A DNA stretch of 64,000 bases, from the NCBI RefSeq assembly GCF_003254665.1, contig NZ_QHGY01000001.1, positions 868,001-932,000 of the forward strand. The letters run 5' to 3'. The position numbers were made by a program, and so were the translations under genes. The DNA comes from Billgrantia lactosivorans (lineage in GTDB: Bacteria; Pseudomonadota; Gammaproteobacteria; Pseudomonadales; Halomonadaceae). The notes beneath the pieces were generated by a model. The model was given only the letters and a program-made list of their open reading frames with translations, had not been told where the DNA came from and ran no database searches. Positions 19,765 through 26,356 of this stretch are shown here, piece by piece; positions within the stretch are counted from its first letter, which is position 1, and each line of letters opens with the position of its first letter.

Positions 19765-19827
19765 GAAAGGTCCATTCTGCGTGTCGCGTTCAGCCGGTGC
19801 TGTACGAGGCTGGCAGACGGCCAGCCG

Positions 19828-20220
19828 TCACCGGCAGCATGGGTTGGCTTGTGAACAACACGGCAGGCCGGGCGGACCCCGGCGGGAAAGGACGTCATGG
19901 GCGGCCGCCCAGCGACGCGGCGGCACCGCACGCCGCGCCACGGCACGCTTCGGCATGCCACGCGGGCGCCGCCGCGGCCAGTGCGGCAAGGCGCGCCGAC
20001 GGGCCTCGCTACGGCAGCGGGCACGCATCAGCGTCGGGGCGAGGATACAAGTCTGAACCACGCGCTCGGCCAAGCGCAGCGTTTCCGCCTGGGTCAGGCC
20101 GGCCGGCAACAGGCAGCTCACCAGCAGGCCCGCCAGCCACCAGCGCGACCGCTGTCGACAGCGGGTCGACACAGCCGTTGGGCTGGCGACGCTACGATCC
20201 TGTGGCTGGGCGGCGGTCAT
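19828..20220 (-). CDS. Possible small secreted protein upstream of secA (uncertain)
   Basis: A 130-codon frame on the secA strand whose middle looks like a signal peptide (basic RCRQRSR, then WWLAGLLVSCLLPAGLTQA). The mature part is very Arg/Pro/Cys-rich, which is common in chance frames of GC-rich DNA. It occupies the place where enterobacteria carry the secretion monitor secM, but I see no SecM-like arrest motif. The evidence is a hydrophobic segment and position only; it may not be a gene. The 517-bp interval 19765-20281 otherwise holds only the dciA promoter region. Confidence 0.25.
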   Translation of the reverse strand: MTAAQPQDRSVASPTAVSTRCRQRSRWWLAGLLVSCLLPAGLTQAETLRLAERVVQTCILAPTLMRARCRSEARRRALPHWPRRRPRGMPKRAVARRAVPPRRWAAAHDVLSRRGPPGLPCCSQANPCCR

Positions 20221-20240
20221 GCTGTCGCGGGTCTCCGAGC

Positions 20241-20250
20241 GTGCTAGGCT
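20241..20250 (+). promoter_or_regulatory. Predicted extended -10 of dciA
   Basis: GTGCTAGGCT contains an extended -10 (TGC-TAGGCT, hexamer 20245-20250), about 32 bp before the dciA start. No good -35 is visible, as is usual for extended -10 promoters. Confidence 0.35.
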
Positions 20251-20281
20251 TGGCGTGTTGGTTCGGACGAGAAACAAGCCC

Positions 20282-20743
20282 ATGAGTATAAAGGTTAAGC
20301 GCGCACGAGCACAGCCCATGTCTCGCCTCCTGGGGAGCAACGGGGAACTGGCGCCGCTGATGCGCACGGCAAGGCTGATCGCCCGGGCCCAACAGCACCT
20401 GCGCGAACGGCTCCCGGAAGAGGTGCGCGACCACCTCTACGTGGGCGGTTACCACGACGGCAGGCTGACCCTGCTCACCGATCGCGCGGTCTGGCTGACC
20501 TGGCTGCGCTACGAGCAGCCGCGGCTGCTCGAGCTGCTGCACCAGCTACCCGAGTTCGCCGCGGTCACCGGCTTCAGCCTGAAGGTGCGCCCCGTGCGCC
20601 CGCTCAAGGTGCCGCCGCGCCAGGTACGCACCCTGCCGGCACCGGCCGCCGACGAGATCTCGGCCTGCGCCGCCGACGTCGATGACCCGCGCCTCAAGCG
20701 TGCCCTGGAGCGCCTCGCCTCGCATGCGGAGCGCGGCGACTGA
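20282..20743 (+). CDS. dciA: DUF721/DciA-family protein
   Basis: A 153-aa protein. Residues about 15-95 match the DciA/DUF721 fold: a basic N-terminus, RTARLIARAQQHLRERLPEEVRDHLYVGGYHDGRLTLL cut to its core (a helix followed by the strand YVGGYHDGRLTLLTD), then AVWLTWLRYEQPRLLELL. DciA loads the replicative helicase DnaB in bacteria that lack DnaC. Its place beside secA is as I recall in Pseudomonas. The C-terminal tail (PVRPLKVPPRQVRTLPAP) is flexible. The start could also be 20318, but 20282 matches family N-termini better. Confidence 0.75.
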   Translation: MSIKVKRARAQPMSRLLGSNGELAPLMRTARLIARAQQHLRERLPEEVRDHLYVGGYHDGRLTLLTDRAVWLTWLRYEQPRLLELLHQLPEFAAVTGFSLKVRPVRPLKVPPRQVRTLPAPAADEISACAADVDDPRLKRALERLASHAERGD

Positions 20744-20761
20744 CCCTTGCCCTGCCGAGGC

Positions 20762-21022
20762 TCAGGCGAGGCGATAGGTGACCCCGCCGACCTCGACTTC
20801 GCGAATGTCGCCATAGGGGACGGTGACACCGTTGATGTCGCCGGGCTCGCCCTCGTGCTCCATCAGCATCGTCTCGGGCACCACCTTGACTCCCGTGACT
20901 CCCACGTGCTGCACACGCGCCGATAAGCGCTTGCCTTCGTGCTCGATCACCAGCCGCTCGCCGAACATGCAGCGTTCGACCTGGGCGCGAAGAGTCTCTT
21001 TATCCACCTGCTTTACGGTCAT
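20762..21022 (-). CDS. Hypothetical protein, 86 aa
   Basis: A small soluble acidic protein with no family I recognise. It starts MTVKQVDKETLRAQVERCMF and continues with short beta-like segments (VTGVKVVPETMLMEHEG, VTVPYGDIREVEVGG). A very good ribosome site (AAGGAGG, 5 bases before the ATG at 21022) supports it as a real gene. It converges on dciA with 18 bp between them. The predicted beta-rich fold and single Cys give no functional clue. Confidence 0.7.
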   Translation of the reverse strand: MTVKQVDKETLRAQVERCMFGERLVIEHEGKRLSARVQHVGVTGVKVVPETMLMEHEGEPGDINGVTVPYGDIREVEVGGVTYRLA

Positions 21023-21199
21023 GGCTCCCTCCTTGAACGCTGAGCCGGTGCAACACCGGCGAAAGCATGGACAAGCCCGCTTCTCCTACACTGTAGGGGA
21101 TACCGGCGGCAACGACATCCTCACGCTCGGCCAGCGCTGGAGCCATGCCGCAGCCGGCGCTATGCTGGACCTCCGCCCCTCCGCCAGCGCAGGCAGCCC

Positions 21200-21502
21200 A
21201 TGACGCCAAGCAAGACCCAGTCCAGCTTCTACCGTCGTCTCTATCTCGCCCATCTGATCGCAAGCGGCATCGCCAGCGTACCGGCGATCGTCGATGCCAC
21301 CGGCATGCCTCGGCGCACCGCCCAGGATACCCTCAAGGCGCTCCAGGAGCTGGACGTGCGCTGCGAGTTCCGGCCCGCGCCGGGCGAACGCCACAACAGC
21401 GGCCGCTACGAGATCACCGACTGGGGGCCGATCGACCGGGACTGGGTGGCGCGTCATGCCGAACGCCTGCGTCGCACCCTGGGCTATCCTGCGCTGACAT
21501 GA
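21200..21502 (+). CDS. Winged helix-turn-helix protein (HTH_43-like)
   Basis: A 100-aa protein. The first 60 residues form a predicted winged helix (YRRLYLAHLIASGIASVPAIVDATGMPRRTAQDTLKAL in essence), followed by a wing GERHNSGRYEITDWGPIDRDW. The repeated DW/IDR pattern resembles the small HTH_43 group, whose role is not known. Its stop overlaps the next gene's start by 4 bp (ATGA), so a probable DNA-binding protein is translationally coupled to a secreted hydrolase. Family assignment is from memory of motifs. Confidence 0.65.
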   Translation: MTPSKTQSSFYRRLYLAHLIASGIASVPAIVDATGMPRRTAQDTLKALQELDVRCEFRPAPGERHNSGRYEITDWGPIDRDWVARHAERLRRTLGYPALT

Positions 21503-22512
21503 GGCGGCCGGGGCGAACCGGAGCGCTGCTGGTCGCCCTGGCGCTCGTGCTGGCCGGCTGTGCCGGGCCGCAGCTGCAGACCCCCGGGCCCGCCGACAGC
21601 GTGCCCGAACTGAGGCCTCATCTGGTTATCGCCGACGATGGCTACCGGCTGCCGCTGCGCCACTGGCCCGCGGCGGGCGATCCCCATGCCACGGTGCTGG
21701 CGGTGCACGGCTTCAACGACCACGCCGGCAGCTTCGAGGTCATGGCCAGGACCCTGACCGAGCACGGCATCGAGGTCTACGCTCACGATCAGCGCGGCTT
21801 CGGCACCACCGCGCAGCGTCGACTGTGGGCCGGCCACGAGCGGCTGCGTGACGATGTCATCCTGCTCGCCAGGCTGCTGCGCGAACGCCGCCCCGACACG
21901 CCACTCTACCTGGTCGGCAAGAGCATGGGTGGCGCAGTGGTGCTGCTCGCCATGACCGCGGAGGTTCCGCCACCGGTGGAGGGCAGCGTGCTGATCTCCC
22001 CCGCCGTGTGGAGCAAGCAGACCATGCCCTGGTATCAGCGGCTGGGGCTGTGGCTGGGCGTCAGGCTGATCCCCCAGGCCACGCTCTCGGTCAACACCAC
22101 GCGCCGCCTCGGCATCGAGCCCACCGACGATGATGAAATCAAGCGCCAGCTGGCCGGTGACCCGCTTATCCTGCGCAGCGCCCGGGTCGACACCCTCGCG
22201 GGCCTGACCCGCACCATGGGGCTGGCGCTGCAGGCCGCCCGTGAACTGCCCGCGCCCGCCCTGGTGCTCTACGGTGACCAGGACGAGGTCATCCCGAGCG
22301 CCGCCTTCTGCGCCCTGCTCGAGCGCCTCCCCGGCGACGAGGCGATACGCCTGGCGCTCTACCCCGAGGGCTATCACATGCTCACTCGCTACACCCAGCG
22401 CGAGCGCACCGAGCGCGACCTGGCCGCCTGGCTGCGGGACCCCGCCGCCGAGCTGCCCTCGGGCGAGGAGAGCGACCGCGACACGCTGCGCCGCGAGCTG
22501 TGCCAGGAGTGA
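21499..22512 (+). CDS. Alpha/beta hydrolase lipoprotein (monoacylglycerol-lipase-like)
   Basis: A 337-aa lipoprotein: signal sequence TGALLVALALVLAGC with lipobox LAGC, so it is probably anchored in the outer membrane. The hydrolase domain shows HGFNDHAGSF (oxyanion region), nucleophile Ser in GKSMGG, the Asp in LYGDQDEVIP and the His in PEGYHML. This layout is that of serine aminopeptidase S33 / lysophospholipase-like enzymes. The substrate is unknown, perhaps lysolipids or acylglycerols. Second gene of a two-gene unit with the wHTH protein. Confidence 0.85.
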   Translation: MRRPGRTGALLVALALVLAGCAGPQLQTPGPADSVPELRPHLVIADDGYRLPLRHWPAAGDPHATVLAVHGFNDHAGSFEVMARTLTEHGIEVYAHDQRGFGTTAQRRLWAGHERLRDDVILLARLLRERRPDTPLYLVGKSMGGAVVLLAMTAEVPPPVEGSVLISPAVWSKQTMPWYQRLGLWLGVRLIPQATLSVNTTRRLGIEPTDDDEIKRQLAGDPLILRSARVDTLAGLTRTMGLALQAARELPAPALVLYGDQDEVIPSAAFCALLERLPGDEAIRLALYPEGYHMLTRYTQRERTERDLAAWLRDPAAELPSGEESDRDTLRRELCQE

Positions 22513-22536
22513 GGCGAGCCCGGGTCCGGGTGACGC

Positions 22537-22564
22537 AAAAAAGCGGCGGGCACAGGCCCGCCGC
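22537..22564 (-). terminator. Rho-independent terminator of the acyl-CoA dehydrogenase gene
   Basis: Perfect stem GCGGCGGGC/GCCCGCCGC (22543-22551 with 22556-22564), followed on the minus strand by six T (22542-22537), 45 bp after the dehydrogenase stop. Confidence 0.85.
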
Positions 22565-22608
22565 AAGACACCGATCAGCCGCACTGACCGAGAGAGATGC
22601 CTGGTTGG

Positions 22609-24420
22609 TCAGATCTCGAAGCCGAGCCCGAACTCCTCCGACGACAGCGCCATCAGCGGCTCCGCGCCGGCCTGGATCATGCGCACGTGGGCCAGGGTGC
22701 GGGGCAGCAGACGCTGGAAATAGAAGCGTGCCGTCTTGATCTTGGCTTGGTAGAAGGCAGCATCTCCACCGCCTGCCGCCAGCGCTTCCCGGGCCTGCTT
22801 CGCCGCGCGGGCGAAGAGATAGGCGAGCGTGACGTAGCCGGAGTACATCAGGTAGTCGACGCTGGCCGCGCCCACCTCCTCGCGGTCGCTCATCGCCTTC
22901 ATGCCGACGCCCATGGTCAGCTCGCCCCACTCGGCGTTGAGCTTGGCCAGCGGACCGACGAATTCGGCGAGCTCGGCGTTGGCCTCTTCCGCCTGGCAGA
23001 ACTTGTGGATCTCCTTGGTGAACACCTTGAGGCTCTCGCCCTGGCTCATCAGCACCTTGCGCCCCAGCAGGTCGAGGGCCTGGATGCCGGTGGTGCCTTC
23101 GTAGAGGCGCGTGATGCGCGAATCGCGCACCAGCTGCTCCATGCCCCACTCCTGAATGAAGCCGTGGCCGCCGAAGACCTGCACGCCCTCGTTGGTGGCC
23201 TCGAAGCCGACCTCGGTGAGGAACGCCTTGACGATCGGCGTCAGCAGGCTGAGCAGGGTCTCGGCACGCTCGCGCTCGGCGGCGTCCTGGCCGTGCTCGA
23301 CGATATCCAGCATCTGCGCCGTGTACAGCACCAGCATCCGCCCGCCCTCGGCGAAGGCCTTCTGGGTCAGCAGCATGCGCCGCACATCCGGGTGCACGAT
23401 GATCGGGTCGGCGGGCTTCTCGGGGGCCTGAGGGCCGGAGAGCGCACGCATCTGCAGGCGATCGCGGGCATAGGCCAGCGCGTTCTGGAAGCTCGCCTCG
23501 GTCAGGCCCAGGCCCTGGATGCCCACGCCCAGGCGTGCCGCGTTCATCATGGTGAACATGCACGCCAGCCCCTTGTTGGGCGGGCCGACGAGATAGCCGC
23601 GCGCGGCATCGAAGTTCATCACGCAGGTGGCGTTGCCGTGGATGCCCATCTTGTGTTCGAGAGAACCGCAGGCCACGCCGTTGCGCTCGCCGGGATTGCC
23701 CGCTGTGTCAGGCAGGAACTTGGGTACCACGAACAGCGAGATGCCCTTGGAGCCCTCGGGTGCGTCCGGCAGCTTGGCCAGCACCAGGTGCACGATGTTC
23801 TCGGCCAGGTCGTGCTCACCGGCGGAGATGAAGATCTTGGTGCCGGTGATCTCGTAGGCGCCGTCGGCGGTGGGCACGGCGCGGGTCTTGATCAGGCCCA
23901 GGTCGGTGCCGCAGTGGGGCTCGGTGAGACACATGGTGCCGGTCCACACGCCTTCCACCAGCTTGGTGAGGTAGGTGGCCTGCTGCTCCTCGGTGCCGTG
24001 GTGACGCAGGGCATCGGCGGCGCCATGGGACAGCCCCGGGTACATGCCCCAGGCCAGGTTGGTGGAACACACCATCTCGTTGAGGACCATGGCCAGCGAG
24101 TGCGGCAACCCCTGGCCGCCGTGAGCGGGATCTGCGGCCAGGCTCGGCCAGCCCCCCTCGACGTACTGCCGGTAGGCCTCCTTGAAGCCCTTGGGCGCCT
24201 TCACCTCGCCGCCCTCCAGCAGGCAACCCTCCTGGTCGCCGCTCTGGTTCAGCGGCAGCAGCACCTCGCGGGCGAAGCGCGCGCCTTCCTCGAGAATGGC
24301 GGCCACCACGTCGGGCGTCGCCTCCTCACCGCCCGGCAGCCGGGCATAGTGAGCGGGATAGTCCAGCATTTCGTCCATCACGAAGCGAAGGTCGCGCAGG
24401 GGGGCCTGATAGTCGGGCAT
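22609..24420 (-). CDS. Acyl-CoA dehydrogenase (FadE/DmdC-like, ~600 aa)
   Basis: FAD enzyme that makes the 2,3 double bond in acyl-CoA, the first step of beta-oxidation, passing electrons to ETF. A 603-aa protein of the long type with an extra C-terminal domain: N-terminal helices with the FAD region MCLTEPHCGTDLG and the flavin loop, the catalytic Glu in RLYEGTTGIQALDLLGRK, then the C-terminal dehydrogenase-associated helices. Homologues include Pseudomonas beta-oxidation dehydrogenases and DmdC (methylmercaptopropionyl-CoA dehydrogenase), so the chain specificity is open. The promoter at 24505-24533 overlaps a PsrA-type operator, which favours a fatty-acid role. Confidence 0.92.
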   Translation of the reverse strand: MPDYQAPLRDLRFVMDEMLDYPAHYARLPGGEEATPDVVAAILEEGARFAREVLLPLNQSGDQEGCLLEGGEVKAPKGFKEAYRQYVEGGWPSLAADPAHGGQGLPHSLAMVLNEMVCSTNLAWGMYPGLSHGAADALRHHGTEEQQATYLTKLVEGVWTGTMCLTEPHCGTDLGLIKTRAVPTADGAYEITGTKIFISAGEHDLAENIVHLVLAKLPDAPEGSKGISLFVVPKFLPDTAGNPGERNGVACGSLEHKMGIHGNATCVMNFDAARGYLVGPPNKGLACMFTMMNAARLGVGIQGLGLTEASFQNALAYARDRLQMRALSGPQAPEKPADPIIVHPDVRRMLLTQKAFAEGGRMLVLYTAQMLDIVEHGQDAAERERAETLLSLLTPIVKAFLTEVGFEATNEGVQVFGGHGFIQEWGMEQLVRDSRITRLYEGTTGIQALDLLGRKVLMSQGESLKVFTKEIHKFCQAEEANAELAEFVGPLAKLNAEWGELTMGVGMKAMSDREEVGAASVDYLMYSGYVTLAYLFARAAKQAREALAAGGGDAAFYQAKIKTARFYFQRLLPRTLAHVRMIQAGAEPLMALSSEEFGLGFEI

Positions 24421-24487
24421 CTCAACTCTCCAATAAGGTCGCCATTCGGTCGCCGAAAGCCAGGCGAGGCAAAGCGGCAGCCACCGC

Positions 24488-24507
24488 TTTCAAACATGTG
24501 TTTGAAA
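24488..24507. promoter_or_regulatory. PsrA-type (fatty-acid regulator) operator
   Basis: A perfect inverted repeat with 9-bp arms and a 2-bp centre, TTTCAAACA-TG-TGTTTGAAA. It contains CAAAC-N4-GTTTG, which fits the consensus described for the TetR-type regulator PsrA (G/C AAAC N2-4 GTTT G/C). It covers the -10 and the predicted start point of the dehydrogenase promoter, so bound protein would block transcription. Confidence 0.75.
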
Positions 24508-24533
24508 CTAGCTCGCGGACGAGCGAGAGTCAA
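24505..24533 (-). promoter_or_regulatory. Sigma-70 promoter of the acyl-CoA dehydrogenase gene
   Basis: Minus strand: TTGACT (24533-24528), a 17-bp spacer and TAGTTT (24510-24505). The start point would be near 24498, giving a leader of about 78 nt. The hexamers and spacing are close to consensus. Confidence 0.7.
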
Positions 24534-24803
24534 GCGCCCGTTTTAATTCCAGCGCCGCTCGCCTGGCAAACGCCCACGACCGGCCTTCAACCGCTGAGCG
24601 ACGGGCGGGGCGGACCGGCGTTCCTGCCGCAATGTCCAGGCGGAAGGCTGAGGAGAAAAAACGTCTACAGAATAGGTTAGAGCAATAAGCAAGCCTGCCA
24701 TTGAAAAGCGCAGCGAAGACTTTCGTTCAGAATACTGGCGCGCAAGGCATCTGAGGCAAAGGGACATCTAGCCGGGTCCAGCGGCGCGACAGCGCGCCAC
24801 CGC
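24534..24803. other. Intergenic remainder with no recognised gene
   Basis: With the promoter and operator just before it, this completes a 383-bp gene-free gap. Apart from a slightly AT-richer stretch near 24650-24710, I see no reading frame with a convincing start, no hairpin with a T-run and no known RNA motif. Confidence 0.6.
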
Positions 24804-25256
24804 CTAAGGCATGGCCTCCTGCAGCCTGTGCCGCAACGTCTCCAGCCGGGCCTTGAGCTCGGCGAGTTCCTCGGGCGGCTGGCCGCTGGCCATCACCACA
24901 CAGTCCGGAATCTCTCGGGCTCGGTCCCGCAGCGCCCTGCCCCGTTCGGTGAGAAACAGCTCGACGACCCGCTCGTCGCGCCGGCTACGCACCCGCTGGA
25001 GCAACCCATCGACTTCCAGGCGCTTGAACACGGGAGTCAGCGAGCCGGTATCGGTCATCAGGCGCCGGCTGATGGCACCGGCGCTCAGGCCATCCTGCTG
25101 CCACAGGGTGAGCAGCACCAGGTACTGCGGATAGGTGAGCCCAAGCCCCTTGAGCAGGGGCTTGTAGAATTTGGTCATCAGCAGCGAGGTGGAATAGAGC
25201 GTAAAGCAGAGCTGGCTGTCGAGCTCGAGCTCGGCGCCGATCTCCTGGCTGGCCAT
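24804..25256 (-). CDS. MarR-family regulator, OhrR-like (two-cysteine type)
   Basis: A 150-aa winged-helix MarR protein. The N-terminus LDSQLCFTLYSTSLLMTKFYKPLL closely follows OhrR, the sensor of organic hydroperoxides. The reactive Cys17 sits in the conserved position, and a second Cys119 suggests the Xanthomonas-type disulfide mechanism. The DNA-recognition part is ISRRLMTDTGSLTPVFKRLE. OhrR normally represses ohr, but no ohr gene is nearby; its targets may lie elsewhere or include the neighbouring SDR gene. It is 90 bp after that gene on the same strand. Confidence 0.82.
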   Translation of the reverse strand: MASQEIGAELELDSQLCFTLYSTSLLMTKFYKPLLKGLGLTYPQYLVLLTLWQQDGLSAGAISRRLMTDTGSLTPVFKRLEVDGLLQRVRSRRDERVVELFLTERGRALRDRAREIPDCVVMASGQPPEELAELKARLETLRHRLQEAMP

Positions 25257-25346
25257 GGCGGTGGCTCCCCTGGTCTAGTCGTGCGAGTCGCGTGCGCCCT
25301 ACGCTATCCTGCCAGCCTGGACCTGCCAAGGCATGGTCGCCAACGC

Positions 25347-26114
25347 TCACTGCATGCGGATGCCGCCGTCCAGGCGAATCACCTCCCCGTTGAGCATGGG
25401 GTTGGTGATGATCTGTTCGGCCAGCCGGGCGAACTCGTCGGGATACCCCAGCCGCTTGGGAAACGGCACCGAAGCGGCCAGCGCCTGAGCGGCCTCGTCG
25501 GGGATCTCGCTCATCATCGGCGTCTGGAACACGCCGGGCGCGATGGCCATCACGCGGATGCCGTGGCGTGACAGCTCGCGTGCCGCCGGCAGGCTCATGC
25601 CCACCACGCCGGCCTTGGAGGCGCTGTAGGCACACTGCCCGACTTGGCCATCGAAGGCGGCGATGGAGGCGGTATTGACGATTACCCCGCGCTCACCGTC
25701 GTCACCGGGAGCGTTGCTCGCCATGGCGGCGGCCGCCAGGCGCATCACGTTGAAGGTACCGACCAGGTTGATCTGCACGGTACGCGCGTAGGCCTCGAGA
25801 TCGGCGGGGTGGCCTTCGCGGTCGACCAGCTTGGCCACGCTGACCACGCCGGCACAGTGCACCACCCCGGCCAGGCCTGCCCCCCCCCCCAGCGCCACGG
25901 CGGCGTCGACCGCCGCCTGCATGTCCGCGGCCGAGGTCACGTCGCCGCGCACCGCCCGGGCGCCCTCCCCGAGCCTCTCGGCGTGGGCCTCGACGGCCTC
26001 GCTCAGGTCGCACAGCACCACGCGCCCCCCGCCGGCGACCAGGCGCTCGGCGGTGGCCGCCCCCAGCCCGGAGGCGGCGCCGGTGATCAGAAAGGTACGG
26101 TCCTTCACTTGCAT
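25347..26114 (-). CDS. Short-chain dehydrogenase, 3-hydroxyacyl-CoA dehydrogenase type II-like
   Basis: A 255-aa SDR: N-terminal NAD motif [11 protein letters not shown], Asp after the second strand (LCDLSE, favouring NAD), catalytic Ser in NTASIAAF, and YSASK for Tyr/Lys. The sequence VVHCAGVVS and the C-terminus [15 protein letters not shown] are those of HSD17B10/type II hydroxyacyl-CoA dehydrogenases, which oxidise 3-hydroxyacyl-CoA. Downstream of the acyl-CoA ligase gene, fitting a small CoA-degradation pathway. The gene contains a run of eleven G on its coding strand, which could make expression switchable. Confidence 0.88.
   Translation of the reverse strand: MQVKDRTFLITGAASGLGAATAERLVAGGGRVVLCDLSEAVEAHAERLGEGARAVRGDVTSAADMQAAVDAAVALGGGAGLAGVVHCAGVVSVAKLVDREGHPADLEAYARTVQINLVGTFNVMRLAAAAMASNAPGDDGERGVIVNTASIAAFDGQVGQCAYSASKAGVVGMSLPAARELSRHGIRVMAIAPGVFQTPMMSEIPDEAAQALAASVPFPKRLGYPDEFARLAEQIITNPMLNGEVIRLDGGIRMQ
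25880..25890. repeat. Homopolymer G11/C11 tract inside the SDR gene
   Basis: Eleven consecutive C on the plus strand (G11 on the coding strand) encode the Gly-Gly-Gly of ALGGGAG. In this copy the reading frame is intact. Loss or gain of one base would truncate the protein early. It could be a contingency tract or a sequencing-prone site. Confidence 0.9.
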
Positions 26115-26119
26115 ATCGA

Positions 26120-26310
26120 ATTCCTGAGTTCAAATGGCTGTAGATACGGGAGGTTGTTCCGACGACAGGACCATGAGGGGACGCGGTGACCCCATCCCCG
26201 GGCGCTACTGATGCCCTGCTTCGCTCTCGCATCCTGCTTCGCTTGCAGGGCCGGTGCTGGCCATCCATGGCCAGCCCGTTCGGAGCAGTGCTCCTCACCC
26301 ATGGCATAAG
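26120..26310 (-). ncRNA. Candidate structured non-coding element between acyl-CoA ligase and SDR genes
   Basis: Several hairpins are packed into the gap: GGAGCA-C-TGCTCC (26282-26294), GCTGGCC-ATGGAT-GGCCAGC (26256-26275), CCCTGC...GCAGGG (26214-26250) enclosing two copies of AGCGAAGCAGG 18 bp apart, and GGGG...CCCC (about 26176-26195). No sensible protein is encoded. It could be a processed RNA, an attenuator in the ligase-to-SDR transcript, or a copy of an interspersed palindromic family. Confidence 0.4.
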
Positions 26311-26356
26311 TCCCCCTCTACGCCCTGCCCTCTCCACCTCTCGCTTCAGGGTACCG

